A stretch of 64,000 bases of DNA from Candidatus Nanopelagicales bacterium (GCA_018402075.1 JAGYJP010000002.1:496001-560000); one strand, 5' to 3'; positions 26,681 to 36,946 are shown, counted from the first letter of the stretch. Translations and numbers: made by a program. Notes: a model not told the origin generated them from the letters alone.

Positions 26681-26968
26681 ATGTTCAGTAACCTTAAAGG
26701 CTGGGAATGGCTGATCATCGTTGCGCTCATATTGCTTCTTTTTGGTGCTAAGCGCCTTCCTGATGCCGCAAGAGGGCTGGGTCGGTCGTTGAGAATATTT
26801 AAGGCCGAGACTAAGGGATTAACGGAGTCCTCTGATTCGCCCGCTGACTCGCCCGCTGACTCAACCGCACGAGAATCATTGAGTGCACAGGAATCAAAGG
26901 CAGTGACCTCCAGCGAGAAAGGCCCTCGGGCCTCTGAGTCGTCAATCGCTGATCCTGAAGAGCGGTAG
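26681..26968 (+). CDS. tatA: Sec-independent protein translocase TatA
   Basis: A 95-residue pore-forming component of the Tat system for folded proteins. The N-terminal helix ([33 protein letters not shown]) is the classic short transmembrane plus amphipathic helix pair, with the FG hinge. The acidic, Ser/Asp-rich tail contains an internal repeat [15 protein letters not shown] ribosome-binding site precedes the ATG. tatC follows nine bases downstream. Confidence 0.95.
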   Translation: MFSNLKGWEWLIIVALILLLFGAKRLPDAARGLGRSLRIFKAETKGLTESSDSPADSPADSTARESLSAQESKAVTSSEKGPRASESSIADPEER

Positions 26969-26977
26969 TAACGCCCG

Positions 26978-27826
26978 GTGGCGATCCGGGAACGTGAAGA
27001 AGCGGTTGCAATGCCGCTTACAGAGCATCTCAGAGAACTTAGGTCAAGGTTATTCAAAAGTGGTCTAGCCATTGGTTTAGGCATGGTTGTTGGCTGGATC
27101 TATTACGCCCAGATCTTTGCTTGGCTAAGCGAACCGTTTGAAGCTGTTATCGACCAGGCACGCGCCGATGGCCAGGACGTCACGTTGGCCTTGACGGGTG
27201 TTGCAGATCCGTTCGTTTTACAGATTCAAGTGTCAGCGGTATCCGGCCTAGTGCTGAGTTCACCAATCTGGCTCTATCAATTGTGGAGGTTCGTCACTCC
27301 CGGATTGCACCGCAACGAACGTCGCTGGGCTATTGGATTTGCTGCCATCGCAACCCCACTCTTTGCAGCGGGTGTCACTCTGGCATACATAGTTTTGCCA
27401 TTCGGCCTTGAAATTCTCCTCGGGTTCACGCCTGCAAATGTCGAGAATATTGTTTCCGTTGATAGATATTTGTCGTTCTTTTTTCGGACAATACTTGTAT
27501 TCGGCGTTGGTTTTCTGGCTCCGTTACTCATCGTGTTGCTTAACTTTGCTGGAATTCTCACTGGGAAAAGACTTGTCTCTTGGTGGCGTTGGATCATCAT
27601 GATCGTGCTTGTATTCTCTGCTGTCGCAACTCCAACAGGCGATCCAATCAATCTCGCGCTTCTCGCTGGACCGATTCTAATCCTTGTGCTTATTGCTGTG
27701 GGTATCTCGCTGCTTAATGACCGCCGCAGGGATCGGAAAAGGAAGGCTGCCGGATTGGATTTTGAGGCTTATGCCGACGATGAACTTTCACCGTTAGAAG
27801 ATGTAGATCCTCGGGACGTGCCGTAG
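26978..27826 (+). CDS. tatC: Sec-independent protein translocase TatC
   Basis: A 282-residue six-span membrane protein that recognises twin-arginine signal peptides. The cytoplasmic N-terminal motif MPLTEHLRELRSRL is visible at residues 12-25, followed by the transmembrane helices, FTPANVENIVSVDRYLSFFF and the conserved PDPI-like region ATPTGDPINLALLAGPI. The charged C-terminal tail is cytoplasmic. GTG start at 26978. The tatAC pair followed by a helY-like helicase gene is the usual actinobacterial order. Confidence 0.95.
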   Translation: MAIREREEAVAMPLTEHLRELRSRLFKSGLAIGLGMVVGWIYYAQIFAWLSEPFEAVIDQARADGQDVTLALTGVADPFVLQIQVSAVSGLVLSSPIWLYQLWRFVTPGLHRNERRWAIGFAAIATPLFAAGVTLAYIVLPFGLEILLGFTPANVENIVSVDRYLSFFFRTILVFGVGFLAPLLIVLLNFAGILTGKRLVSWWRWIIMIVLVFSAVATPTGDPINLALLAGPILILVLIAVGISLLNDRRRDRKRKAAGLDFEAYADDELSPLEDVDPRDVP

Positions 27827-27829
27827 AGT
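27824..27829 (+). promoter_or_regulatory. Leaderless promoter of the helicase gene
   Basis: TAGAGT, overlapping the tatC stop, then GCCTAC, then the ATG at 27836. Confidence 0.5.
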
Positions 27830-27835
27830 GCCTAC

Positions 27836-30553
27836 ATGGGGTCTGCTGCTGAACGTTACGCAGCAGCCATGGAAAGGGCCGCTATTAATAAGACTTTAGT
27901 GGGCGACTTCGTAGGTGAATATCCATTTGAACTTGACGGCTTTCAATTAGCCGCATGTATATCGATAAACGAAGGAAAAGGCGTCTTGGTCGCGGCACCG
28001 ACAGGTGCAGGCAAAACGATTGTTGGCGAATTTGCCATTTACCGAGCTTTGGAATCTGGCACAAAGTGCTTTTATACAACACCAATCAAGGCCCTGTCTA
28101 ATCAAAAATACGCCGAACTTGTAGTCCGGTATGGAGAAGCATCTATTGGTCTTCTAACCGGCGATAACAGCATCAATGGCGATGCACCCATTGTGGTCAT
28201 GACCACTGAAGTACTGCGAAACATGCTCTACGCTGGTTCTCACACCCTACAAAATCTCGCTTACGTGGTGATGGACGAAGTACATTATTTAGCGGATCGG
28301 TCCCGTGGTGCAGTTTGGGAAGAAGTCATCATTCATCTTCCTGAATCGGTAACAATCATTGCTTTAAGCGCAACAGTAAGTAACGCTGAGGAGTTCGGTC
28401 AGTGGCTTGGTACGCTTCGGGGTCAAACCGATGTAATTGTTGAGGAGCACAGGCCAGTCCCGTTATGGCAACATGTCATGGCCGGTCAGCGTCTTTATGA
28501 TCTTTTTGTCGACGAACATCAACAGGAAGTTAATCCTGAACTCGCTTCAATAGCGCGTGACTCAAGTCGGCTCCATGGTGCGAACGCTAGAAAGTCTCGA
28601 CATCGATCAGCACTCACACCATGGCGCTCGGAGGTAGTTGATCGGCTTGAGAAAGATGGTTTGTTACCCGCCATATATTTCCTCTTTAGTAGGGCCGGAT
28701 GCGATGACGCAGTTGAACAAATACTTCGAAGTGGCCTTCGTCTTAATAGCTCTTCCGAAGGCAATTCGATTCGATTTCAGGTGCTTGAATCCACGAAAGA
28801 TTTACCAGAAGAAGATCTTGCAGCCCTCGGGTTCGCTGATTGGCTCGATGCACTGGAGAGAGGCGTAGCCGCCCACCACGCTGGATTGTTGCCGCGATTT
28901 AAGGAAGTCGTGGAGTCCCTATTTCAACAAGGCCTTTTAAAGGTCGTTTTTGCGACCGAAACTCTAGCTTTGGGTATCAACATGCCGGCTCGCAGTGTCG
29001 TCTTGGAGCGTTTGGTCAAATGGAATGGTGAAGGGCATGTCGATCTTTCACCTGGCGAATACACACAGCTCACGGGCCGCGCAGGGCGCAGAGGCATCGA
29101 TGTTGAAGGACACGCAGTTGTGCTATGGCAACCGGATCTAAATCCTCAATCACTTGCTGGACTTGCATCGACCAGAACCTACCCTCTGAAGTCATCATTT
29201 AAACCGAGTTACAACATGGCGGTAAATCTCGTGGGGACTCTTGGGCAATCACGCGCCCGAGAACTGCTTGAAACGTCTTTTGCTCAGTTTCAGGCAGATA
29301 AGTCCGTGGTAGGCCTGGCAAATGAGTTACGCAAACTTGAAGAGGCAAAGGCAGGTTACCTTGAATCAATGCAATGCCATTTGGGTAACTTTGAAGAATA
29401 CTCTGAAATTCGAAATGCAATAAACGTAGAAGAGAAGACGGATACCAGAAGTGCCGTTGTGCAGCGGAAATCAGAAGCAAACTCGCGCCTTAGAGCTTTG
29501 AAACGTGGAGACGTTATCGTTGTGGGCAACGGCAAGAAATCTGGCCCAGCGGTTGTGCTATCGGCTGCAGCAGTCGGCCAACATGAGGAACCTAAGCCTG
29601 TTGTCATGACTGGGGATAGGCAGATACGTCGCCTAAATCACCATGATGGCATTGCCGAACTCAACCCAATTGGCTACATCAAGATTCCTAAATCCTTTGT
29701 ACCAAAAGAGCAACGACGACTCCAAGATTCAATAACGGCACAGATAAAGGCAATTGCGGCAGATCAAGTCGACCACCAGCGTCGAGTAAAGAAATCACAG
29801 AGAGTCAACCCAGTGGTGCAGGAACTGCGCGATCGCATGAAAGCGCACCCATGCCATGGTTGTTCTGATCGAGAAGGACATGCTCGGTGGGGAGAGCGTT
29901 ATCACAAAATTCAGGGTCAGATCTCTGAAGTCCAGAGCCGCATGAAGGGTCGCACCAACACGATAGGAAAAAGATTTGACCGCCTTTGTGAAGTGCTTCT
30001 AGAACTTGGATATTTGGAGGGAAGCCTTGACTCGAATCTGATCGTGACAGCCTCTGGTCAAATGCTGAAGGGTATCTACTCGGAATCTGATCTATTGGTT
30101 GCACAAAGCATCAGGTCTGGGATCTTAAATGATCTCGACCCACCTGCGTTAGCAGCAGTTTGCTCATCGTTCCTGTATGAATCTCGACGCAGCGAAATAG
30201 ATGACATGCCTTCCGTACCTGGTGGCCCCACTGACAAAGCCCTTGATCAGATCATTCGTATCTGGGGAGAGTTACAAGGCGTAGAGCACACTCACAGACT
30301 CAACACGCTCAGGCGCGTAGATGCGGGTCTGGCGTGGGCGGTGTACCGATGGGCAAAAGGTGCAACTCTGCTCAAAATTTTGACCAGTAACGATGTCACC
30401 GCTGGAGACTTTGTGCGTTGGATTCGACAAGTCATTGATCTTTTGGGCCAGATTGTCACTGTTACGGACCCCCAGACTTCACTGCACATTAATGCGAATG
30501 CAGCTATTGATTTATTGCATCGTGGCGTTATTGCCTATCCCTCTAATGCATGA
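27836..30553 (+). CDS. helY: Ski2-like DEAD/DEAH-box RNA helicase (HelY type)
   Basis: A 905-residue superfamily 2 helicase. It has a Q-like FELDGFQLAACISI, Walker A APTGAGKT, TPIKALSNQK, motif II MDEVHYLAD, motif III LSATVSN, and C-terminal helicase motifs with FATETLALGINMPARSVV and QLTGRAGRRGID. A beta-rich insert and a C-terminal DSHCT-like domain follow, with a small cysteine pair (HPCHGCSDR) in the insert. The architecture is that of mycobacterial HelY and eukaryotic Mtr4/Ski2, likely acting in RNA metabolism. Its 3' end overlaps the convergent exonuclease gene by 19 bases. Confidence 0.92.
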   Translation: MGSAAERYAAAMERAAINKTLVGDFVGEYPFELDGFQLAACISINEGKGVLVAAPTGAGKTIVGEFAIYRALESGTKCFYTTPIKALSNQKYAELVVRYGEASIGLLTGDNSINGDAPIVVMTTEVLRNMLYAGSHTLQNLAYVVMDEVHYLADRSRGAVWEEVIIHLPESVTIIALSATVSNAEEFGQWLGTLRGQTDVIVEEHRPVPLWQHVMAGQRLYDLFVDEHQQEVNPELASIARDSSRLHGANARKSRHRSALTPWRSEVVDRLEKDGLLPAIYFLFSRAGCDDAVEQILRSGLRLNSSSEGNSIRFQVLESTKDLPEEDLAALGFADWLDALERGVAAHHAGLLPRFKEVVESLFQQGLLKVVFATETLALGINMPARSVVLERLVKWNGEGHVDLSPGEYTQLTGRAGRRGIDVEGHAVVLWQPDLNPQSLAGLASTRTYPLKSSFKPSYNMAVNLVGTLGQSRARELLETSFAQFQADKSVVGLANELRKLEEAKAGYLESMQCHLGNFEEYSEIRNAINVEEKTDTRSAVVQRKSEANSRLRALKRGDVIVVGNGKKSGPAVVLSAAAVGQHEEPKPVVMTGDRQIRRLNHHDGIAELNPIGYIKIPKSFVPKEQRRLQDSITAQIKAIAADQVDHQRRVKKSQRVNPVVQELRDRMKAHPCHGCSDREGHARWGERYHKIQGQISEVQSRMKGRTNTIGKRFDRLCEVLLELGYLEGSLDSNLIVTASGQMLKGIYSESDLLVAQSIRSGILNDLDPPALAAVCSSFLYESRRSEIDDMPSVPGGPTDKALDQIIRIWGELQGVEHTHRLNTLRRVDAGLAWAVYRWAKGATLLKILTSNDVTAGDFVRWIRQVIDLLGQIVTVTDPQTSLHINANAAIDLLHRGVIAYPSNA

Positions 30554-31455
30554 TAAATGGCATCAACGTATTTAGACACACCCCACTCTTTCGCCAAAGC
30601 TTGCAATGCAACTGGATCATGTGGGTTCGTTGGAATCGTGCTAGTCCACTGTTGTACAGGGAGATTAATTTCTGCTTTTACAACGGACTTTGCCGCACCA
30701 ATGTAATCACTGGCCTCTGCAATGCGTTGAGCAATCCGCGATGTAAGTGGACGAGTAATTTCTTCAGAATTGCAGGCTGCCTGCAGATTTTCTATGCTGC
30801 CGAATGTCGAGATTAAGGCGGCAGCAGTTTTCTCGCCGATACCTGTAATCCCGGGTAAACCATCGCTCGGGTCCCCACGAAGCACCGAATAATCAAGGTA
30901 TTGATCCGGCCTCACGCCAAAACGAGACGTTACCTCCTTCGGTCCAAGGACCGGCCATCCCTCAACTCCGCCTGTGGTTTGTAGGAGAATAGATGTCCGG
31001 TTATTTACGACCTGAACAAGGTCCTTATCACTTGTCACGACTAGGTTGCTTTGTCCGCTTTGGTGGGCAACCGAAGCGATAACATCGTCGGCTTCAAAGT
31101 TCTCAAATCCAATGCGGGCGATGCCACACGCATCAAGAATCTGAGCTATCGCAGTGATCTGGGGACTTAAGGTGTCGGGAACATGCTCAATTTCGAGTTC
31201 ATCGTCTTCGACTAATACCCGATGCGCTTTATAGGAGGCAACGAGCGCGACCCGCCATTCTGGTCTCCAGTCGGTATCCCATGCGGCGACACACCCGGCA
31301 GGTCGATGAATATTGAGAAGTTTACTTAACATTGAAAGAAAGCCTCTTACGGCATTATGTGGGGCGCCGTTCGGTGCTGTCATTTTCTCTGGGAGTGCAT
31401 AAAACGCTCTGTAGTAGAGCGTTGCGGTGTCGAGAATCATGAGGGGGGCAGTCAC
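30535..31455 (-). CDS. 5'-3' exonuclease (DNA polymerase I N-terminal type)
   Basis: A 306-residue flap-type nuclease. It has LMILDTATLYYRAFYALPEKM, the metal-binding FEADDVIASVAHQ and VVTSDKDLVQVV, and the helix-hairpin-helix GDPSDGLPGITGIGEKTAAAL. It removes RNA primers or flaps. It is separate from the polymerase, as often in actinobacteria. GTG 31455 is preferred over the upstream in-frame GTG 31485 because of a matching promoter. It is divergent from the M24 peptidase gene. Confidence 0.9.
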   Translation of the reverse strand: MTAPLMILDTATLYYRAFYALPEKMTAPNGAPHNAVRGFLSMLSKLLNIHRPAGCVAAWDTDWRPEWRVALVASYKAHRVLVEDDELEIEHVPDTLSPQITAIAQILDACGIARIGFENFEADDVIASVAHQSGQSNLVVTSDKDLVQVVNNRTSILLQTTGGVEGWPVLGPKEVTSRFGVRPDQYLDYSVLRGDPSDGLPGITGIGEKTAAALISTFGSIENLQAACNSEEITRPLTSRIAQRIAEASDYIGAAKSVVKAEINLPVQQWTSTIPTNPHDPVALQALAKEWGVSKYVDAIYHALEG

Positions 31456-31461
31456 CAGAGC

Positions 31462-31467
31462 AGTATG
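31462..31467 (-). promoter_or_regulatory. Leaderless promoter of the 5'-3' exonuclease gene
   Basis: CATACT on the minus strand, then six bases (GCTCTG), then the GTG at 31455. Confidence 0.4.
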
Positions 31468-31492
31468 GCATTGCCCGGACAGCACTTCGGGT

Positions 31493-31498
31493 TAATCT
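31493..31498 (+). promoter_or_regulatory. Leaderless promoter of the M24 peptidase gene
   Basis: TAATCT, then GTACCC, then the ATG at 31505. It would drive the operon peptidase-acyl-CoA dehydrogenase-amidohydrolase-lnt. Confidence 0.5.
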
Positions 31499-31504
31499 GT
31501 ACCC

Positions 31505-32620
31505 ATGCTGGAGGCCAAATACCTTGTAGATCGAGTGGACCGAGTCTTAGAACACATGGATGCACATGGTGTTAATGCGATGTTTGTGACACCTGGATCG
31601 GATTTGAGCTACTTGATCGGTTATCACGCAGTGCCAATGGAGCGACTCACGATGCTGGTCATTTCAACAACTCAGGATCCATTTCTCGTTGTGCCGCGTC
31701 TGGAGAGATCTGCCGCCCTGGCAAGTCCATTTGGCGAGACCAATTGGGATGTTATTGCCTGGGATGAAACCGAAGATCCATACACCTTGATCGAGGAGCG
31801 TTTAGTATCTCAGGGTGTTATCGCGTTGGACGGTCATATGTGGGCTGAGAGGGTCCTGACCATTCAATCACGCTTCAGTGAGAGTCAGTTCATATCTGCG
31901 GCACCGCTTATTAGTTCGATTCGTGTCATCAAGTCCCCAGATGAACTTGAATACCTTCGCGATGCAGCAGCCGCCATAGATCGGGTGCACTCGCAAGTTC
32001 CTTCGGTTTTACGTGTCGGACGCACGGAACGTGAAGTCGGACGCGATATTGCAGAACTCATCTTGGCTGAGGGGCATTCCACAGTGGACTTCGTCATCGT
32101 TGCCTCTGGACCCAATGGAGCAAGTCCTCACCATGAAGTGAGCGACAGAGTTATTGAATCTGGAGATTCCATTGTGATTGATATCGGTGGCACTATGCCT
32201 TCGGGATATTGCAGCGATTGCACACGGACGTATAGCGTGGGTGAGCCAGATACTGAATTTCTACAAAGATACGAAATTTTACAGCGTGCGCAAGTACTTT
32301 CGACATTGGCTGTGCACACGGGTGCGCTAAGTCACGACATTGATGCAGCAGCTAGAAGTGAACTTGAAAGGTTCGGGCTAGGGGAGTACTTCATTCACCG
32401 GACAGGTCACGGAATTGGTTTGGATACCCATGAAGAGCCCTATATAGGACCTAATAACAATACGATCATTGAGGCAGGAATGGTTTTCAGTGTTGAGCCA
32501 GGCTTTTACATAGATGGTGAGCATGGCGCACGAATCGAAGACATTGTGATTTGTACACCAGATGGTCCTGAGACTCTTAACAAGCAAACCCGTGATCTAG
32601 TAATTGTTCACTCGTCATGA
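31505..32620 (+). CDS. M24 family metallopeptidase (Xaa-Pro dipeptidase type)
   Basis: A 371-residue creatinase/prolidase-like enzyme. The N-terminal domain (about 1-140) is followed by the pita-bread catalytic domain with all five metal ligands: VIDIGGT (Asp), CSDCTRTY (Asp), HRTGHGIG (His), VEPGFYI (Glu) and ARIEDIV (Glu). It probably cleaves Xaa-Pro dipeptides. The stop overlaps the start of the acyl-CoA dehydrogenase gene by four bases. Confidence 0.92.
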   Translation: MLEAKYLVDRVDRVLEHMDAHGVNAMFVTPGSDLSYLIGYHAVPMERLTMLVISTTQDPFLVVPRLERSAALASPFGETNWDVIAWDETEDPYTLIEERLVSQGVIALDGHMWAERVLTIQSRFSESQFISAAPLISSIRVIKSPDELEYLRDAAAAIDRVHSQVPSVLRVGRTEREVGRDIAELILAEGHSTVDFVIVASGPNGASPHHEVSDRVIESGDSIVIDIGGTMPSGYCSDCTRTYSVGEPDTEFLQRYEILQRAQVLSTLAVHTGALSHDIDAAARSELERFGLGEYFIHRTGHGIGLDTHEEPYIGPNNNTIIEAGMVFSVEPGFYIDGEHGARIEDIVICTPDGPETLNKQTRDLVIVHSS

Positions 32621-33786
32621 AAGAGCGTTCGGCTGCCACTGAGGTAAGACGACAGACGCCGTTAAGCGAGCATAACGCCCTCTTTGAACTCACGGCAAGA
32701 TTCGCTCTCGGTGAACTTGAACCGCAAGTCGATCACCATGAAAGAAGTTCGATATTTCCGCGCGAAATATTTATGCAATTGGGGGAAATTGGATTATTAA
32801 ATTTGCCTTACGCAGATATTGCCGACCCCGAATCACCCGCCATGCCTTACCAAGTGTCATTGCAAGTTATCGAAGAGCTTTCACGAACATGGTTGGCAAT
32901 TGCACTAGGAGTTAGCGTTCATCATCTGGCATGCGCACCGCTAATTAAGTTTGGATCCGCGGCACAGCGTGATCTCTGGCAATCTTGGATTGTGAGTGGC
33001 AGTGTTCTTGGGGCTTATTGTCTTTCGGAGCCTCATTCGGGATCCGATGCTGCGGCTCTCAGCACGTCAGCAGTTCGCGACGGCGACTTCTACGTTCTGA
33101 ACGGCACGAAGTCTTGGATTACTCACGGTGGAGTGGCTGATTTTTATACCGTATTTGCTCGTACCGGTCCACATAAAACCGATGGTATTAGCTGTTTTTT
33201 TATTCCAGCTGATACCGAGGGGCTCGAGTTCACTCCGCCCGAGTCGAAAATGGCACTCAATGCATCGCCCACAGCTAACCTCAATATGAATAATGTACGG
33301 ATCCCCAGCATTCATCGAATAGGGGAAGAGGGCGATGGTTTCTCCATTGCTTTGTCCAGTCTTGACGTGGGTCGATTAGGAATATCCGCATGTGCGGTTG
33401 GTCAGGCACAATCTGCATTCGACATCGCTAATTCGTATAGTCAGGATCGCCTTGCCTTCGGTCAATCGATCGCGGATTTCCAAGGCATAGCATTTATGCT
33501 GGCAGATATGGTTACCAAGATCCATGCATCGCGATGCGTCTACATTGACGCAGCAGCTTTACTAGATTCAGGTGAGAGCATTTCCCTTGAGGCATCAATT
33601 TCGAAATTGTTGTCAACTGATACCGCCATGGCCGTGACTACTGACGCTGTACAGGTGTTAGGTGGAAATGGATTCACTACTGATTACAGGGTGGAGCGTC
33701 TCATGAGAGAAGCCAAGGTATTACAGATCGTTGAGGGCACAAACCAAATTCAGCGAGTAGTCATTGCACGAGAATTGCGTAAATAG
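32617..33786 (+). CDS. Acyl-CoA dehydrogenase
   Basis: A 389-residue FAD enzyme that oxidises acyl-CoA thioesters to 2-enoyl-CoA. Visible are GAYCLSEPHSGSDAAAL (FAD-binding), GTKSWITHGGVADF, DRLAFGQSIADFQGIAF, QVLGGNGFTTDYRVERLMREAKVLQIVEGTNQIQR with the catalytic Glu in VEGTN. The N-terminal helical domain is complete. It is in an operon with a peptidase upstream and an amidohydrolase downstream, which gives no clear substrate; fatty-acid or amino-acid catabolism are both possible. Confidence 0.92.
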   Translation: MKERSAATEVRRQTPLSEHNALFELTARFALGELEPQVDHHERSSIFPREIFMQLGEIGLLNLPYADIADPESPAMPYQVSLQVIEELSRTWLAIALGVSVHHLACAPLIKFGSAAQRDLWQSWIVSGSVLGAYCLSEPHSGSDAAALSTSAVRDGDFYVLNGTKSWITHGGVADFYTVFARTGPHKTDGISCFFIPADTEGLEFTPPESKMALNASPTANLNMNNVRIPSIHRIGEEGDGFSIALSSLDVGRLGISACAVGQAQSAFDIANSYSQDRLAFGQSIADFQGIAFMLADMVTKIHASRCVYIDAAALLDSGESISLEASISKLLSTDTAMAVTTDAVQVLGGNGFTTDYRVERLMREAKVLQIVEGTNQIQRVVIARELRK

Positions 33787-33788
33787 AA

Positions 33789-35423
33789 GTGAGACTAAAA
33801 TGCACGTCAACATTACTTCTCAATGCTCAAATTTACAGCCCTTCTGCACCTTTCGCGTCTTCACTGTTGGTGCAAGATGGCCTAATCAGCTGGGTTGGCG
33901 ATGCATCAGGCGCTGCTGTTCACCGCGATCTGGCAGATTCCATTATTGATTGCGGTGGTAATTTCTTGGCACCAGCTTTCGTTGACGCTCACGTGCACTC
34001 TACTAGTACTGGTCTACTACTCGATGGTCTAGATCTCACCCATGTAATGAGCCGTGTTGAACTTCTCGATTTGATTTCGAAGTATGCGAAGGTTCATAAA
34101 GGTACAACAATTCTCGGTCACGGATGGGATGAGACACAGTGGATAGATCCACAACTACCAACCCGGCGTGAAATTGATCAGGCTACATGGGGGAGTGTTG
34201 TTTATCTTAGTCGTATTGATGTGCATTCAGCCATTGTTTCCAGTGCTTTGGTCGCTCAAGTACCATTCGCAAAAGCACTAGACGGATTCTCCGAACATTC
34301 AGTAAATGCTCAAGCGCATGCAGCTATCAGGGCTTGCGCTCTAGGCCATCTCACTATTAATCAGCGTGACAGTGCACAGCGTGCCTTCGCCGATCATGTG
34401 TTGGCGCGAGGAATAGCGAGCGTTCATGAGATGGCGGGCCCTGCAATTAGTAGTTGGGACGACGCCCGCATGTTGATTGATCGATCCAAAGCCGGTATCG
34501 GGCCACATGTTTTTGCATATTGGGGACAGATGTCATCGGAAGGTGGAATCGAAGCGGCATTAGAACTCGGAGCGGTCGGCGCTGGTGGCGACCTCTTTAT
34601 CGATGGCGCGATCGGCTCTCGAACAGCCGCGCTCGTCCAGGACTATTCCGATGCTCCAGGCATAAATGGTGTCCTTTATACAGATTCCAAAACCGTAGCG
34701 GATCATGTTCATGCCTGTGTTGAGGCGGGCATTCAGTCAGGTTTTCATGTGATTGGTGATCGAGGAATGCAAACAGTGCTTAACGGGATGCGCTTAGTTG
34801 CGGACCAAGTGGGAATTTCTCGATTTTCCCAGGGTCGGCATCGACTCGAACATGCGGAAATGATTAATAACGAGCAACTTTCAATTATCCAAGCCCTCAA
34901 CCTCACCTCAAGTATGCAGCCGTTGTTTGATTCCTTGTGGGGGGGAAATAATGGCATGTACCATGATCGCCTTGGTGATCGCTCCCTCTCAATGAATCGA
35001 TGGGCTTCACTGCTCAATCAAGGTTCGGCAGTATGTTTCTCCTCTGATTGTCCGGTTACGGATGTCAATCCGTGGGCAGCTGTCCATGCAGCTATGTTTC
35101 ATCAGGACACGCGTGAGCAGATAACAGCGAGGGCTGCCTTTACCGCACATACTCGTGCGGGATGGCGTGCTTTGGGTAACAAGTTCGATAATCACGGATT
35201 TATTGATGTGGGTGCCCCTGCGGATCTGGCCCTGTGGGCATCTGATCAGATGGATGTGCAAGTCCCTGATACTCGAATATCTCAATGGAGTACGGATCCG
35301 AGATCTGCAACAGTGCCGTTGCCGTACTTAGGCGATTCACGGAATTTCTGTGAACCTCAATGTTTACTCACAATGGTTGCAGGAGATATTCGATACGTCA
35401 ATGACGAGTTCGGCGGATTATGA
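33789..35423 (+). CDS. Amidohydrolase family protein (YtcJ-like)
   Basis: A 544-residue metal-dependent hydrolase of the amidohydrolase 3 group. The composite beta domain (NAQIYSPSAP...SLLVQDGLISWVGDA) is followed by the TIM barrel with the metal ligands FVDAHVHS, IGDRGM, RHRLEHAEM and SSDCPVTDVNPW, and a C-terminal strand ending in VNDEFGG. The substrate is unknown. The GTG at 33789 lies two bases after the dehydrogenase stop; the end overlaps lnt by four bases. Confidence 0.9.
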   Translation: MRLKCTSTLLLNAQIYSPSAPFASSLLVQDGLISWVGDASGAAVHRDLADSIIDCGGNFLAPAFVDAHVHSTSTGLLLDGLDLTHVMSRVELLDLISKYAKVHKGTTILGHGWDETQWIDPQLPTRREIDQATWGSVVYLSRIDVHSAIVSSALVAQVPFAKALDGFSEHSVNAQAHAAIRACALGHLTINQRDSAQRAFADHVLARGIASVHEMAGPAISSWDDARMLIDRSKAGIGPHVFAYWGQMSSEGGIEAALELGAVGAGGDLFIDGAIGSRTAALVQDYSDAPGINGVLYTDSKTVADHVHACVEAGIQSGFHVIGDRGMQTVLNGMRLVADQVGISRFSQGRHRLEHAEMINNEQLSIIQALNLTSSMQPLFDSLWGGNNGMYHDRLGDRSLSMNRWASLLNQGSAVCFSSDCPVTDVNPWAAVHAAMFHQDTREQITARAAFTAHTRAGWRALGNKFDNHGFIDVGAPADLALWASDQMDVQVPDTRISQWSTDPRSATVPLPYLGDSRNFCEPQCLLTMVAGDIRYVNDEFGGL

Positions 35424-36946
35424 CTATTCGGACCGTAGGGCGGCCTCTGGCCTTTACTGTTATTGCCCTTTTATCTGGAATAGTGTTCGCAGGGGCGTAT
35501 GCTCCATTGAACATATGGGCACTCGCACCGCTCGCACTTAGTGTACTTATTGCACTTCAATGGAAGTCTCGAATTCGAGTTGGATTTTATACTGGATTTG
35601 CTTTCGGATTATCATCATTTTTTGCACAACACTTTTGGTTGGGTGTTGTAGGTGCTGATGCGCATTGGCTTCTTTCCCTCTACCTTGCCGTCTGGATCGC
35701 TCTCGTGGGTGTTGGAACAGTATTCGTTTCTAACCGATTACCTCTTCCTTTTGCATTCGTGGCAATTATTGGACTCTGGGTGACTGAAGAGGCACTGCGC
35801 GGTCGGTTCCCTTTTGGGGGGTATCCGTGGGCTCGCATCACATTTAGCCAGGCCGACGGACCTTTTGCAGGGTGGTCGACCTTAGCTGGGGTCCCATTTG
35901 TCACGGCTGTTGTGGTGGGTATCGCGATTTCAATCGCCGTCCTAATACGCACACCGCATTACAAAGTGCTTATTGCTGCAACACTGTTGATCATCGCTGC
36001 CGTGGGTATTCCACGACTGATAAACATGCCAATAGATTCGCCGAAATTCTTGACTATCGCGGTCGTTCAGGGAGGCACACCTCAAACCGGTTTAGGTGCT
36101 CTGGATGTGCGACGCGCGGTGCTCAACAATCATGTCAATGAAACAATGTTACTCGCCACCAAGGTGGCTGAGGGGGAGTTGACCCAACCAGACCTAGTTC
36201 TGTGGCCTGAAAATTCTTCAGATATCAATCCCTACACGGATGCCGACGCCTTTGTATCAATCAATGAAGCAGCTCAGGCAATAAACGCACCAATCTTGGT
36301 TGGAGCCGTTGTTGATTCTCCAGTGAGTCCGGATACTGAGGTATACAACATGGGCATTCTGTGGGATCCCATCAACGGGCCGGGCGATACCTACATTAAA
36401 AATGCGCCGGTACCATTTGGCGAATTTATCCCGTTTCGCTCCTTACTCACTCAGTTCATCAGCAGATATGACAGAGTTCCGCGAGATTTTGCACATGGTC
36501 AGGCGCCGGGAATTTTTACCATCAACGGTGTAACGCTGGGTGATTTGATTTGCTTCGAGGTAGCGGTAGATCGTGTGGTTAATCGAATCATGAATGAAGG
36601 ATCAAATATTATTCTTGTACAGACGAATAACGCCACATATGCAAACAGCGCATTACCCGAACAGCAGTTGAACATTGAAAGAATGCGCGCAATCGAGATG
36701 GGACGATCAGTGGTGGTAGCTGCCACTACAGGCATAAGCGCCTCAATTAATGCCCGCGGTGAAGTGATTGATATTCTCAATGATGGTGATGTTGGATCAT
36801 TTGTTTACAATGCCCCAGTGCTCGAGGAGCTTACTTTAGGTTCGCTCATTGGTCCGTGGCTTGAACTGGCGATTACGCTTTTGACAATTGGAACCCTTCT
36901 CATAATGACACTCTTGAGGCGCTTTAATCGTGCAAGTGCCTCATGA
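35420..36946 (+). CDS. lnt: Apolipoprotein N-acyltransferase
   Basis: A 508-residue membrane enzyme that acylates the N-terminal Cys of lipoproteins. Several membrane segments occupy residues 1-205. A periplasmic nitrilase-like domain follows, with the catalytic triad in LWPENSSDIN (Glu), YIKNAPVPFGEFIP (Lys), and GDLICFEVAVDR (Cys), and a C-terminal membrane helix. In mycobacteria this domain is joined to Ppm1; here ppm1 is a separate gene 16 bases downstream. A lipoprotein substrate is encoded at 23660. Confidence 0.93.
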   Translation: MTIRTVGRPLAFTVIALLSGIVFAGAYAPLNIWALAPLALSVLIALQWKSRIRVGFYTGFAFGLSSFFAQHFWLGVVGADAHWLLSLYLAVWIALVGVGTVFVSNRLPLPFAFVAIIGLWVTEEALRGRFPFGGYPWARITFSQADGPFAGWSTLAGVPFVTAVVVGIAISIAVLIRTPHYKVLIAATLLIIAAVGIPRLINMPIDSPKFLTIAVVQGGTPQTGLGALDVRRAVLNNHVNETMLLATKVAEGELTQPDLVLWPENSSDINPYTDADAFVSINEAAQAINAPILVGAVVDSPVSPDTEVYNMGILWDPINGPGDTYIKNAPVPFGEFIPFRSLLTQFISRYDRVPRDFAHGQAPGIFTINGVTLGDLICFEVAVDRVVNRIMNEGSNIILVQTNNATYANSALPEQQLNIERMRAIEMGRSVVVAATTGISASINARGEVIDILNDGDVGSFVYNAPVLEELTLGSLIGPWLELAITLLTIGTLLIMTLLRRFNRASAS